From assembly GCA_049323755.1 (NCBI GenBank), contig JBMOPE010000041.1, forward strand, positions 248,001 to 312,000: a stretch of 64,000 bases of DNA, given 5' to 3'. Position numbers and translations under genes: made by a program. The stretch is from BRHc4a sp049323755. GTDB lineage: Bacteria > Bacillota > Desulfotomaculia > Desulfotomaculales > Desulfocucumaceae. The stretch's first letter is position 1. The number at the start of each line of letters is the position of its first letter. Below the pieces are notes generated by a model, which made no database searches, was not told the DNA's origin, and worked only from the letters and a program-made list of their open reading frames with translations. Below are positions 23,848 to 33,007 of the stretch, one piece after another.

Positions 23848-24468
23848 GATAACCCTGCTGAAACCTAACAGTCGCTTCCCCCAGTACGCATCGTAAACCG
23901 GAGAAATCATAACCCCCTGGCTTGATGTTGCACTGATGAATTTACCGCCGCCCAGGTATATTCCGGTATGGGTAATATTCCTGGCGCTTCCGAAAGCAAC
24001 AATGTCACCGGGCCTGGCATCATTGGCATTCACCCTGGTACCCCGGTAATACTGTTCTGCTGCGGTGCGGGGCAAACTAAACCCAAAGTTTTTAAAAACA
24101 TACATGATGTAGCCGGAACAATCAAATCCCTTGGGCGACTGGCCGCCATACAAGTATGGCACTCCGACAAATGACTTTGCATATTCAATTATAGTTCCCA
24201 TACGGCTTGTCCCTCTGGAAACTACTGTGGTTGTGGTATCTCTGGATTCTTTTGCGATAATTAGTTTTTGACCCGGGAATATTAAAGTTGAAGTGATTGA
24301 GTTTAACCTTTGAATCTGTTCCACAGTCACACCTTGAAGTTTAGAAATCTTCCAAAGGCTGTCTCCTGATTTGACAGTATAATAAGTATCGGCATAAGCC
24401 AATGAGGGTAAAACCGACAAGGTCATCCCCAACAAAACGGTGCTTAAAAATAATTTTGCCTTTCTCAT
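23842..24468 (-). CDS. LysM-NlpC/P60 cell-wall hydrolase
   Basis: A 208-residue secreted endopeptidase: signal peptide (to AYA), one LysM domain (YYTVKSGDSLWKIS to FPGQKLIIA), a Thr-rich linker and an NlpC/P60 domain with catalytic Cys in FDCSGYIMYVF and His in THTGIYLGGGKFIS. It should cut gamma-D-Glu-diamino-acid bonds in peptidoglycan. It is preceded by a c-di-AMP riboswitch, a pairing known for wall hydrolases of Firmicutes, so c-di-AMP probably lowers its expression. Confidence 0.93.
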   Translation of the reverse strand: MRKAKLFLSTVLLGMTLSVLPSLAYADTYYTVKSGDSLWKISKLQGVTVEQIQRLNSITSTLIFPGQKLIIAKESRDTTTTVVSRGTSRMGTIIEYAKSFVGVPYLYGGQSPKGFDCSGYIMYVFKNFGFSLPRTAAEQYYRGTRVNANDARPGDIVAFGSARNITHTGIYLGGGKFISATSSQGVMISPVYDAYWGKRLLGFSRVIP

Positions 24469-24482
24469 TAAATACCCGCTTT

Positions 24483-24596
24483 CTACACCGACGGGGTTAG
24501 CTGACGGGTTAGGACCGAAAGTTAGCCCTTTGTTTTCAACAATTCACCCCAAGATATTGTTATCCCCCGTTTCCAACAGGCTGGAATTAGGTGTGC
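24483..24596 (-). promoter_or_regulatory. c-di-AMP riboswitch (ydaO-yuaA class)
   Basis: On the minus strand the element holds the class signatures in order: CCTAATTCC, GGAAACGGGGGA, TTGGGGTGAAT, AGGGCTAA, then ACCCGTCAGCTAACCCCGTC. The ends CACACC and GGTGTAG close the P1 stem. It sits just upstream of the NlpC/P60 start at 24468, within the leader. ydaO-class switches turn genes off when c-di-AMP binds. Confidence 0.9.
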
Positions 24597-24732
24597 TTAG
24601 TTACAGAGAACCAATTTGTTTTCAGCCATTAACCACCCCCTCATCAAAATTCCATATTTTGCATAATAATTTGGCTGTTATTAGTAATTCGTGGATCCAT
24701 GTCGCTTTTTGCTGGGTACATCTAAAAAATTT

Positions 24733-24760
24733 CAAAAAAAAACTCCCTGAGGGAGTCTTT
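24733..24760. terminator. bidirectional terminator
   Basis: ACTCCC and GGGAGT enclose a TGA loop, with a T run on each side (TTTTTT on plus, TTTTTTTTT on minus). It ends the NhaC gene transcript from the minus strand. Confidence 0.85.
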
Positions 24761-24775
24761 TTTCGGAGTACCATA

Positions 24776-26185
24776 CTATAAAGAGACAACAATATAAATC
24801 AGTGCAGATATAATTATTCCTCCCAGGGCAAAAGGCAGCGCCCCGCTTGCATACCGGGCAATCGGTATTTTCATGACACTGCTGACAAGTATTGGAATGT
24901 CGGACAAGGGAGAGGTGCTGTCACCAACAGAGCCCCCCGCCCAAACGGCGCCGAAAAGTACGGCCGGGTTCATCCCCCCCGCCTGGGCAAAGCCGGCAGC
25001 CATGGGCATTAGCAAGGCCCAGGTAGCCCAGGAAGACCCTATTACGTAGGAAATGGCAGCTCCAGAGAGGAAAATTACTGTAGGTATAGCCCATGTCGGC
25101 ATACTGCCGGCAAAACTGGTAGTAACGTACCTGGCAAACCCCAAATCCTGCACTATTCTTGACAGAGTCCAGCTCAATACCAGGATCACCAGAAGGTTTA
25201 AAACACCTTGTCCTCCTTTTATTACATGTGACTCAATTTCGGCCAAGCTGATTCCCTGCAACCAGTACAAAAGGACACTTATTAGCAAAGCCAGGAAGGT
25301 CCCTGCCATAATGGCAACTGAAAAATCAGCCTTTCCCAACGCCCCAAGAAAAGTACCGGCCACTGCTTTGCCTGTCCACCAGAAAAAGAACACTGTTCCA
25401 CATAGCAAGATTAAGACAGGCAGCACCAGGTTATTCACCCTGGCCGGGTATTCTGAAGGCAGTTCATTGATATATTTTTCATACTCCAGGTGGGTTTTCG
25501 TTAATTTTTCCGCCCCGCCACCTACCGCTTCCAGCCTGACTTTACCGTATCTCAAACCCCATATGGTTACTGCCAAAGACAGAAGAAGCATAACCGGAGA
25601 ATAAATATTCCAAAACAGGCTCCTTAAAAAAACATCGTAAGGGGTGAGCATGGCGTTTGCCGGCATATTTGCCCTCACCAGGCTTACCATGTATCCCACA
25701 TAAGCGGTTGCCAGAGGGATAAGCACAATTGCCTGACCCGTTGTAATGGTAATCACAAAAGCAAGTTTTTCCTTGGACCCCTTTACTTTCTCCATCAATG
25801 GTTCCAGCATTGCTCCCACACTCAAGATACGAAAAGAATTATCAAAAAACGTAAAAGGGAGCATCGCCCATCCTACCAGCAGAATGCTCCTTTCCGACTT
25901 TACCCACCGGCCCACAATATTTGTAAATCCGGCAATCCCCCCGCTTACTTTTATGAGTTCAGCCAATGCACCAAAAAGAATAAGGAAGGAAAGCGTATAT
26001 GCATTTCCTTTTTCATATACTGCACCGGCCAGGTAATTTATGGCTACCAGAAATCCATCCAAGGAAAAACCTTTGGCAATAAAGGAACCTGTGACTATCG
26101 CCAAGGCAAGTGAAAGAATAACCCTGCGGGTCAGAATAACCAAAGCCAATGCAACCAGTGGAGGAATCAATGCCAGCCAGTCCAA
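24776..26185 (-). CDS. NhaC-family Na+/H+ antiporter-like transporter
   Basis: A 469-residue protein with about twelve membrane helices. It matches the NhaC ion transporter family: LALAIVTGSFIAKGF near the start, SFLILFGALAELIKVSGGI, and the conserved PLATAYVGYMVSL, GSSWATWALLMPMA and GSVGDSTSPLSDI segments in the right order. Family members exchange Na+ or organic acids for protons; the substrate cannot be read from the sequence. Single gene with its own terminator. Confidence 0.88.
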   Translation of the reverse strand: MDWLALIPPLVALALVILTRRVILSLALAIVTGSFIAKGFSLDGFLVAINYLAGAVYEKGNAYTLSFLILFGALAELIKVSGGIAGFTNIVGRWVKSERSILLVGWAMLPFTFFDNSFRILSVGAMLEPLMEKVKGSKEKLAFVITITTGQAIVLIPLATAYVGYMVSLVRANMPANAMLTPYDVFLRSLFWNIYSPVMLLLSLAVTIWGLRYGKVRLEAVGGGAEKLTKTHLEYEKYINELPSEYPARVNNLVLPVLILLCGTVFFFWWTGKAVAGTFLGALGKADFSVAIMAGTFLALLISVLLYWLQGISLAEIESHVIKGGQGVLNLLVILVLSWTLSRIVQDLGFARYVTTSFAGSMPTWAIPTVIFLSGAAISYVIGSSWATWALLMPMAAGFAQAGGMNPAVLFGAVWAGGSVGDSTSPLSDIPILVSSVMKIPIARYASGALPFALGGIIISALIYIVVSL

Positions 26186-26256
26186 TTAATAAACCTCACT
26201 TTTATGGAATCGCGCTGTGCATATTTTTCCCCTCTGGTGCTTTAATTTATTAGGAT

Positions 26257-26691
26257 TTACTTGTCGACAATAAAAAAAAGCAATACAGCAGTTATCGCAA
26301 CTACCAAAACAAGTAGCGCGCCCATGCCGCCTAAACCAGTCAACGCTTTCAACAAAATACCTTCTTTTTCCGCCTTGAGCCTCATGTGATTATATACAGA
26401 GACAGGCCCAATAATCCTCATTACAATTGAATCGGTAATATCAGGCTCTCCACCCCGTTCCAGCATACTTTTAACCACAGCATCCAGCCATTGCTTCCTG
26501 GAGTCCGGATCAAGGGAATTATAAACAGACTGAAGTGTCTTTTCAAAATTTTTTTCCCTGGGCTTTAAATTCCTGAAAAAATATTTTCGGTCATTACCGT
26601 TTATGTTGCGAATTACCATTTGCAACAAATTAATATCCATATCTTCCAGGTCATATTCCCTTTTTAATATCTCTATAAATTTTCCAGCCAT
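26257..26691 (-). CDS. unknown protein with C-terminal membrane anchor
   Basis: A 144-residue protein not recognised. A soluble, charged helical region (residues 1-110) is followed by a single C-terminal helix (ALLVLVVAITAVLLFFIV). The ATG at 26691 has GGAGG just upstream, while an ATG at 26703 overlaps that site. It lies with two further small genes between the antiporter and a heavy-metal ATPase, all on the minus strand. Confidence 0.65.
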   Translation of the reverse strand: MAGKFIEILKREYDLEDMDINLLQMVIRNINGNDRKYFFRNLKPREKNFEKTLQSVYNSLDPDSRKQWLDAVVKSMLERGGEPDITDSIVMRIIGPVSVYNHMRLKAEKEGILLKALTGLGGMGALLVLVVAITAVLLFFIVDK

Positions 26692-26738
26692 TCTGTCCTC
26701 CATTGTATAACTGCTTTATTAACATTCTTACAAATAAA

Positions 26739-27038
26739 TCATGGTTCCGTTTTATTTTTGTATTGAAGTATTCTTCCTGTAAATACTGCAGTAATTGCCC
26801 CCGCTGCCGAATAAACAAGTAATCCCACATAATTAGGGCCATAGCCTGTCAGCCAAATGCCCTCTCTCTCAAAAAAACTGGGGGATTTAGGGTTTGGTGG
26901 CAAGTATTCAAAACTGTCCTTTTTAAGGCTAATGGTGTAAAGTCGATAATTCACCATGTCACCAAAATCAACAAATGCAAAAATAAAAATAACTGCCAGG
27001 TATAGAAGCAAAAATACCCAGATCCCGTACTTTTTCAT
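26739..27038 (-). CDS. small two-helix membrane protein, unknown
   Basis: A 99-residue protein with a helix near the N terminus (YGIWVFLLLYLAVIFIFAFV), an external loop (~residues 25-65) and a second helix (YVGLLVYSAAGAITAVFTG). AGGTGG lies 8-9 nt before the ATG at 27038. No family recognised. It is 47 bp upstream of the preceding entry. Confidence 0.6.
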   Translation of the reverse strand: MKKYGIWVFLLLYLAVIFIFAFVDFGDMVNYRLYTISLKKDSFEYLPPNPKSPSFFEREGIWLTGYGPNYVGLLVYSAAGAITAVFTGRILQYKNKTEP

Positions 27039-27081
27039 ATTATTTTCCACCTGCCGCTTCTAATGGGACTACCATGAAACA

Positions 27082-27240
27082 TCAAAACTCATCTACTTTT
27101 GTTATTTCATCCAAAAGCTCTATTATTTCTTCCTCCTTATTGACAGGACTGACCTTCTCGGTCAAATCGTAGTGGAAAAATGGTTTTTGTTCTTTTGTAT
27201 TCTTATTATTATTTATATTTTTGTTATGTTCTTTCTCCAT
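27082..27240 (-). CDS. 52-residue acidic soluble protein, unknown
   Basis: ATG at 27240, preceded by GAGGGG. The protein starts with an Asn/Lys-rich stretch and ends with an acidic helix (KEEEIIELLDEITKVDEF). Lies between the ATPase gene at 27280 and the two-helix gene at 27038, same strand. Coding is inferred from start, ribosome site and uninterrupted frame. Confidence 0.5.
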   Translation of the reverse strand: MEKEHNKNINNNKNTKEQKPFFHYDLTEKVSPVNKEEEIIELLDEITKVDEF

Positions 27241-27279
27241 TAAAAACACCCCTCTTTAATTGCTCCCAAAAAAGCCGGG

Positions 27280-29628
27280 TTATACCCTCATTGCCCGCAT
27301 AGCATTTAATATAGCCAGAAGGGCCACTCCAACGTCAGCGAATACCGCCTCCCATATGGTAGCAAGGCCCCCGGCTCCAAGAACCAGTACAATGCCTTTA
27401 ACTCCCAGGGCCAGTATTATGTTCTGCCATACAATGGCCCTTGTCCTCCTGGCAATCTTAATGGCAGAGGCAAGCTTGGAAGGCTCGTCCGTCATCAGCA
27501 CCACATCGGCGGCCTCTATGGCCGCATCCGACCCCAGACCTCCCATCGCCACGCCTATGTCAGCCCTGGCCAGTACCGGGGCATCGTTGATGCCGTCTCC
27601 CACAAACAGCAAGTTTTCCTTCGGTCCCTTTTCTCTGTTTAGCCGCTCAACCTCCTCCACCTTCTGGTCCGGAAGCAGCTCAGCCCTCACTTCGTCAAGT
27701 CCCAGCTCCTTGCCAACCGCCTGCCCCACTTCCCGGTTGTCCCCGGTAAGCATAACCAGTTTCCTTATTCCGAGCTCTTTTAACTGTTTCATGGCCCCGG
27801 GGGAGTCTTCTTTTATTTCATCCGATATCACTATATGTCCGGCATACTTTTTGTCCACCGCCAGATAAACCACTGTGCCAGCTTTATTGTCCCGTGGGAA
27901 ACTAATGCCCTCTCTGTCCAGCAATTTCACATTGCCTGCCAGTATTTCTTTTCCCTCTGCCTTTACCTTTATGCCATGTCCGGTAATCTCCTCGTAGGAC
28001 TCTATTTTTTCAGCATTTACTTCCCGATTGTATGCTTCTATAATAGACCGGGCAATGGGATGGTTTGAGTGCACTTCTGCAAATGAGGCGTATTCCAGCA
28101 GTTTTTCCTCTGAAAAACCTTCCGAAGGGACCACCGAGGTAACCTTGAAAACTCCTTTGGTCAGAGTGCCTGTCTTATCAAAAACCGCGATCTTAACATT
28201 GTTGAGAGCTTCGAGATAATTGCCCCCCTTTACAAGAATGCCGTTTCGGGATGCTCCGCCGATGCCCCCGAAAAAGCCCAGTGGAATGGAAACCACCAGA
28301 GCGCAGGGGCAGGCAATAACCAGAACCACCAGTGCCCTGTATACCCACTGGCTGAAGGTGGCCCCTGGAATAAAAAAGGGGGGAATCAGCGCAATGGCCA
28401 GCGCCCCGAAAACCACCACCGGGGTATAATACCTGGCAAATTTGGTGATAAAATTTTCCGTTGGCGCTTTTTTCCCTGCGGCGTTTTCCACCAGATCAAG
28501 TATTTTGGAAACCGTGGACTGCCCGAATTCCTTTGTCACCTCTACTGTCAGAACGCCGCTTTTATTAATAAAGCCGGACAGCACATCGGCGCCGGACACA
28601 ACCTCACGCGGCACCGACTCACCGGTCATGGCGGAAGTATCCACCATTGAGGTTCCTTCCACCACCTTGCCGTCCAGGGGAATCTTTTCACCGGGCTTAA
28701 CCACTATAATGTCCCCGGTTTTTACAATCTCTGGGCTAACCTGCTTAATTTCATTGCCTGTCTTTATATTGGCGAAGTCCGGTCTGATATCCATAAGAGC
28801 TGTAATAGACTTGCGGGACCTGTTGACAGCATAATCCTGAAACAGCTCCCCCACCTGGTAAAAAAGCATGACAGCCACCGCCTCGGGAAACTGACGAATG
28901 GCTAAAGCCCCTAATGTAGCTATACTCATCAGAAAATTTTCGTCGAAGACCAGACCTCTGGATATATTCCGTACGCTTTTCAGGAGAACTTCCCCGCCTA
29001 CCAGCACATAGCTAACACCATACAGCACCGCCTCAACGGTGAACGAGAACTTAAAAAGCAGGGCAACAGCAAATAAAGCAGCTCCTACAGCCAACCGTAA
29101 TGTCTCAAATCTTTCCCCCCGCTTTTCCTCCTCCCGTGCTGTTTCCTGACCTGCCTCACCTTCCGGCCGGACCTTAACACCGGGCTCAATTCTTTCTATG
29201 GTTTCCCTGATATGTTTTAGAATATCAGTGTTGTTAACACCGGGGCCAACCTCCACCATCAGCTTTTTAGCCGGGAAATTAACCACTGCGCTTCTAATTC
29301 CGGGAATGGTCCTGACCTTTCCCTCAATTTTTGAAGAGCAGCTGGCACAGTCCAGCCCCATCAGCAAAAAAGCCTTCTTCTGAATAAAGTCAACCTTCTT
29401 TTCAGTAATTACAACATCCGGTTCCAGCCTACTTATAATGCTCCGCACTTCTTGAACAACCTGCTCCAGGTCCTCCACACGCTCTGTTTCAATGCTTAGC
29501 TTTTTTGTGGCAAAGTTTAATGTCGCTTGGGTGACACCCGGGATATTTTTAATTCTTTCTTCTATTTTTTCCGCGCAACCGGCACAATTTAAATCCTGAA
29601 GAGATAATTCCCTGGTACCCGACACCAA
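27280..29628 (-). CDS. Zn/Cd-type P1B ATPase
   Basis: About 782 residues. Two N-terminal HMA-like domains (DLNCAGCAEK and GLDCASCSSK), then the pump core: TGESVPRE, CPCALVVSIPLGF, DKTGTLTKG, SNHPIARS and GDGINDAPVLARADIGVAMG. The CPC site followed by SIPLG and a late-helix Lys/Asp pattern (VKGIVLVLG, FADVGVALLAILNAMR) fit the Zn2+/Cd2+/Pb2+ branch (ZntA/CadA). Start TTG at 29628 or GTG at 29625, after GGAGAGG. The ZIP gene upstream is separated by a terminator. Confidence 0.9.
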   Translation of the reverse strand: MVSGTRELSLQDLNCAGCAEKIEERIKNIPGVTQATLNFATKKLSIETERVEDLEQVVQEVRSIISRLEPDVVITEKKVDFIQKKAFLLMGLDCASCSSKIEGKVRTIPGIRSAVVNFPAKKLMVEVGPGVNNTDILKHIRETIERIEPGVKVRPEGEAGQETAREEEKRGERFETLRLAVGAALFAVALLFKFSFTVEAVLYGVSYVLVGGEVLLKSVRNISRGLVFDENFLMSIATLGALAIRQFPEAVAVMLFYQVGELFQDYAVNRSRKSITALMDIRPDFANIKTGNEIKQVSPEIVKTGDIIVVKPGEKIPLDGKVVEGTSMVDTSAMTGESVPREVVSGADVLSGFINKSGVLTVEVTKEFGQSTVSKILDLVENAAGKKAPTENFITKFARYYTPVVVFGALAIALIPPFFIPGATFSQWVYRALVVLVIACPCALVVSIPLGFFGGIGGASRNGILVKGGNYLEALNNVKIAVFDKTGTLTKGVFKVTSVVPSEGFSEEKLLEYASFAEVHSNHPIARSIIEAYNREVNAEKIESYEEITGHGIKVKAEGKEILAGNVKLLDREGISFPRDNKAGTVVYLAVDKKYAGHIVISDEIKEDSPGAMKQLKELGIRKLVMLTGDNREVGQAVGKELGLDEVRAELLPDQKVEEVERLNREKGPKENLLFVGDGINDAPVLARADIGVAMGGLGSDAAIEAADVVLMTDEPSKLASAIKIARRTRAIVWQNIILALGVKGIVLVLGAGGLATIWEAVFADVGVALLAILNAMRAMRV

Positions 29629-29695
29629 AATATCCTCTCCCTAAATACTTAATAGGTTTAGTATTGGAACAATCCGCATTTTAAATTCAATAAAA

Positions 29696-29721
29696 AGGAC
29701 GGCAATAGCAATTGTCGTCCT
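29696..29721. terminator. terminator between ZIP and P-type ATPase genes
   Basis: AGGACG and CGTCCT pair, with CAAT/ATTG inside and T runs on both strands. It lies 6 bp below the ZIP stop. Confidence 0.75.
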
Positions 29722-29726
29722 CTTTT

Positions 29727-30461
29727 TTAAGTCAGCAGCCTTCCTGCTAAGGCGCCCAGAATCAATCCGCAGCACACTAGCACGTATTTCCGACTTTTCA
29801 GCAGGGGGCCTATGATTTCGTGGCAGGTCACGTAGAGAATTGTCCCTATAGCCGTTCCGAAGATAACCGCCAGAAACACATGAGGAATATAACCGAATGC
29901 CGATCCCAAAAAAGCGCCGAAACCTGCCGGTACCGCCACGGCAGAAGCAGTTGACAAAATGAAGATACGGTTCATTCCTCCCAGGACCATTGGAATGGAC
30001 ATGGCCAGGCCTTCGGGGAAATTGTGAAAAAGCATGGCCACAGCCAGGTCTGTCCCGGTCTTGACATCATTCATCAGTCCCGATCCCATGGCCAGGCCAA
30101 CGGGAAAGTTATGGACGGCTATGCCCAGGGCGAGCAGCAGTCCCGAGCGCAGGTAAACATCGGCCCCCTTTTTGAAGGAAATGATAGTGACCCTCCGGCT
30201 CATGCCTTCCAGCCTGTGAGCGGCAAAAACCCCGGCCAGAAGGCCCATCGTAGTCGCGGTGTAGCCGCCGGTGGCGGCGCTTTCGGGAAACAGCTCAAAA
30301 ACCACCAGGGCAAGAATAATACCTGCGGCAGCCGAAAGCAGCACCGGCAGAATTTTCTCTCCGAACCTTCCCAGCATACACCCTGCAATACTGCCCATTG
30401 CGGTGCTTACGCCCCCCAGACCGGCTCCCACCAGTGTGGAAAAAACGATTCCTCCCGGCAA
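29727..30461 (-). CDS. ZIP-family divalent metal transporter
   Basis: A 244-residue protein with eight predicted helices. The binuclear metal centre motifs are clear: HNFPVGLAMG and FHNFPEGLAM, with CHEIIGP in a later helix. ZIP proteins bring Zn2+, Fe2+ or Mn2+ into the cytoplasm. Start ATG at 30461. It lies next to an efflux ATPase but has its own terminator, so regulation may differ. Confidence 0.88.
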   Translation of the reverse strand: MPGGIVFSTLVGAGLGGVSTAMGSIAGCMLGRFGEKILPVLLSAAAGIILALVVFELFPESAATGGYTATTMGLLAGVFAAHRLEGMSRRVTIISFKKGADVYLRSGLLLALGIAVHNFPVGLAMGSGLMNDVKTGTDLAVAMLFHNFPEGLAMSIPMVLGGMNRIFILSTASAVAVPAGFGAFLGSAFGYIPHVFLAVIFGTAIGTILYVTCHEIIGPLLKSRKYVLVCCGLILGALAGRLLT

Positions 30462-30751
30462 TTTAAAACCTCCTCATCCACTAAGTTTAAGTTAATCTTA
30501 TGCGGGACCGATCGGGATAATGGCATAGCAATAAGGTTGAAAATAATAGAATCCCAAGACAGATCAAAGCTGCAAAAAAAAATTGGCAAATGTGCACTTT
30601 TTTCTCAATCTACCCAGCCAAAATCAATTTCTCTTCACGAATACGCTTATAGAGAGTATGAGACGGCAAAAGAAAAAAGGGGGGCTGATATTTCAACGTC
30701 AAGTTTTTTACAAACCATCTAATCTAACATTTTTCCAAGGGGGTATCCACG

Positions 30752-31816
30752 ATGAAAAAGAAATGGCTTTCCATCCTCCTCGCCGGCGCCCTGTCCGTAG
30801 CCATAACAGGGACGGCCTTCGCCTACCGCGGCGAGTCCGAGGGCGACCATTCCGGAGGGAGCAGCAACACAAGCAACAACGGGTATAGCCAGTCATCGAA
30901 TCACAGGAGCGATGGCTGGGATGATCGGGAAGATGGCGATAAACAAGCCGACAGCCATGACAGTCACGGGTCAAAGGGCCAAAACAGCCAACAGTTCAAC
31001 TTCCACGACATGGGGGAATCAGCGTGGGCGGAGCCATATGTAATGAAGCTGCTGGACAATGACGTGGTGAAAGGATATCCCGATGGCAGCTTCAAACCCA
31101 ACCAGCCGGTGACCCGGGCCGAGGTTGTAACCATGATGGCGCGCAGCCAGAACGCTCCTCAGGGAACAGGCCAAACCACCTATGTAGACGCGCCAAGCTG
31201 GGCATGCGACTATGTAAACTGGGCGGTAGGCAAACAGATCCTCATACCCGGCGAAGATAACTATAAACTGGAGGCCGAAGATCCGGCAACCCGGCTCTGG
31301 GTGGCCCAGATGGCGGTGAGGGCACTGGGACTGGACGCCCAGGCCACTGTGGTGCAAGACACATATCTTCCTTTTAATGATTCTTCTGCCGTGCCGGCCG
31401 ATATGGCGGGATATGTAAAGCTCGCCACCGAAAAAGGCATATTCACGGGTTATCCGGACTGCACCTTCCAGCCCCACAAGCCCATTACCAGGGCGGAGAT
31501 GTCCATTATCATGAGCCGGTTGGACGCCGCGATGAACGATGAAACCCTCGGCACCGTCACTGCGGCGGACGCCGGCAGCATTACAGTCAGTGTGTACGGC
31601 GGGGCAAGCAAAACCATCGAGGTTGCCCCCGGCGCAGCGGTCTGGCTGAACAACAACCCGGCCACAACAAAGGACTTGCAACAGGGAGATGTGGTTACAG
31701 TCGACCTAAACACCGCGGGAAAGGCAGTCGTCATCGACGCTACCCGCATCCAGCAGGCCCCTGTTTCAGTCCCGGCACCGGCGCCTGCCTCAACACCAGC
31801 GCCTCCTCTGTCCTGA
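30752..31816 (+). CDS. secreted S-layer-homology (SLH) protein
   Basis: A 354-residue exported protein: signal peptide (to AFA), a Ser/His/Asp-rich low-complexity region (~28-85), three SLH-type units (WAEPYVMKLLDNDVVKGYPDGSFKPNQPVTRAEVV; a middle unit around YVDAPSWACDYVNWA; and YVKLATEKGIFTGYPDC with TRAEMSIIMSR), then a beta-rich domain and a Pro/Ala tail. SLH units bind pyruvylated wall polymers, so it should decorate the cell surface. ATG at 30752 after AAGGGGG. A DUF5666-like domain (VTAADAGSITV to VVTVDLN) may follow the SLH units. Confidence 0.88.
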   Translation: MKKKWLSILLAGALSVAITGTAFAYRGESEGDHSGGSSNTSNNGYSQSSNHRSDGWDDREDGDKQADSHDSHGSKGQNSQQFNFHDMGESAWAEPYVMKLLDNDVVKGYPDGSFKPNQPVTRAEVVTMMARSQNAPQGTGQTTYVDAPSWACDYVNWAVGKQILIPGEDNYKLEAEDPATRLWVAQMAVRALGLDAQATVVQDTYLPFNDSSAVPADMAGYVKLATEKGIFTGYPDCTFQPHKPITRAEMSIIMSRLDAAMNDETLGTVTAADAGSITVSVYGGASKTIEVAPGAAVWLNNNPATTKDLQQGDVVTVDLNTAGKAVVIDATRIQQAPVSVPAPAPASTPAPPLS

Positions 31817-31947
31817 CCCGGAACCGGGCAGGAGCAGCGATAGCCCCACAGCCACGAACAACACCAGGACGTGAAAACATGTCCGGCGGCAGGTCCGGGA
31901 TGGATCACCGGGACTTGTAAAAAATCCTGAACAGCTTGAAATACACC

Positions 31948-31973
31948 GGGCGGCCGATAATCATCGGTCGCCC
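31948..31973. terminator. GC hairpin between converging genes
   Basis: GGGCGGCCGAT pairs with ATCGGTCGCCC (one G-T) around AATC. Followed on plus by GCCCGGTTTG, so the T run is weak. It separates the SLH gene from the methyltransferase gene. Confidence 0.55.
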
Positions 31974-32001
31974 GCCCGGTTTGTGGAGCAGCCAGGAAAC
32001 A

Positions 32002-32604
32002 TCAAGCTTTTTTCAGCAGTATTATCCTGTAACTGAAACCCACAGGCATATCGCAAACCACCTTTACCGGCAAACCTTTTATCATGTCGCTGAATCGCCT
32101 GCTGATATCCGTTCCAAACAGAGAAGTCACAGAATTAAAAATTATTCGGGCAAGGGAGGGTTTTCTGTTTTCTTCAAGAAACTTATCAAACACCAGGATA
32201 TTCCCGTTTCGCCTGAGTACCCTTATAGCTTCCGACATCGCGCTTCGGGGTTCTTCCACCACACTGAGGATTAAGTTAAGAACAATCGTATCAAAAGTCT
32301 CTTCTGGAAATTCCAATACCTCCGCGTTCATGTTGAGCAGCTTTATATCTCGACCTCTCGCTATTCTACCCGCCCTCGCCAGCATTGCATCTGAAAGATC
32401 GACCCCGACGATGTGCATGTTTTCCGGTAGAAGAGGCAAGTCCTGCCCGGTTCCAATACCAACCAATAGAACATTTTGGCCGGGTTGAAACTCCAACAGG
32501 GAAAAGCCTTTCCTTCTGGCTTCAACAAAGAAGTGATTTCCGATAAGGGTATCATATATAGGAGCTAAAAATTTGTATTTTATTACATTCGTGTAATTGT
32601 TCAT
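32002..32604 (-). CDS. class I SAM-dependent methyltransferase
   Basis: A 200-residue Rossmann methyltransferase of UbiE/phospholipid-methylase-like type. SAM motif I is NVLLVGIGTGQDL, motif II IVGVDLSDAML, then LNMNAEVLEFPEETFDTIVLN. The substrate cannot be read. It is 60 bp from the zinc-ribbon gene upstream on the same strand. Confidence 0.85.
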   Translation of the reverse strand: MNNYTNVIKYKFLAPIYDTLIGNHFFVEARRKGFSLLEFQPGQNVLLVGIGTGQDLPLLPENMHIVGVDLSDAMLARAGRIARGRDIKLLNMNAEVLEFPEETFDTIVLNLILSVVEEPRSAMSEAIRVLRRNGNILVFDKFLEENRKPSLARIIFNSVTSLFGTDISRRFSDMIKGLPVKVVCDMPVGFSYRIILLKKA

Positions 32605-32664
32605 ATTAGTATATAACCTCTCGTGAATCGGGGAGAGACCGCCCGTCGGGGCAGTCTCCTTACC

Positions 32665-32988
32665 TCACTTCTTTTTTACCTCCGTGCCGCAGCCGGGGCA
32701 AAATCCCGCCCCGGGAGGCAATTTACCGCCACAACCCTCGCACTGAAGGCCACGTCTGATATCCGCGCCGCATCCGGGACAAAAACGGAACCCGGCCTGC
32801 ACCTGCGCGGAGCATGACGGGCAGAACGCGCTCTCTTCCCGCTGCTGATCACACCGGTCCGGGCGGCGGTATTGGCAATCATCCTCGTAATACCCGTGGT
32901 TTCCGCCGTGACGGTCTCCATGGTGACCTCCGTGATGGCCTCCACGATGATGACCTCCTAAAATTTTAAACAGATCATCAAAACCCAT
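32665..32988 (-). CDS. His-rich double zinc-ribbon protein
   Basis: A 107-residue protein. A start segment (MGFDDLFKILGG) is followed by a His/Gly-rich stretch (HHRGGHHGGHHGDRHGG) and two double-ribbon units: CPSCSAQ, CPGCGADI, CEGCGGK and CPGCGTEV. ATG at 32988 follows AAGGAGG; longer in-frame starts are antisense-like and rejected. It should bind several zinc ions; the His stretch could also bind Ni or Cu. Function unknown. Confidence 0.82.
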   Translation of the reverse strand: MGFDDLFKILGGHHRGGHHGGHHGDRHGGNHGYYEDDCQYRRPDRCDQQREESAFCPSCSAQVQAGFRFCPGCGADIRRGLQCEGCGGKLPPGAGFCPGCGTEVKKK

Positions 32989-33007
32989 TTCTGATAACCT
33001 CCTTGTT

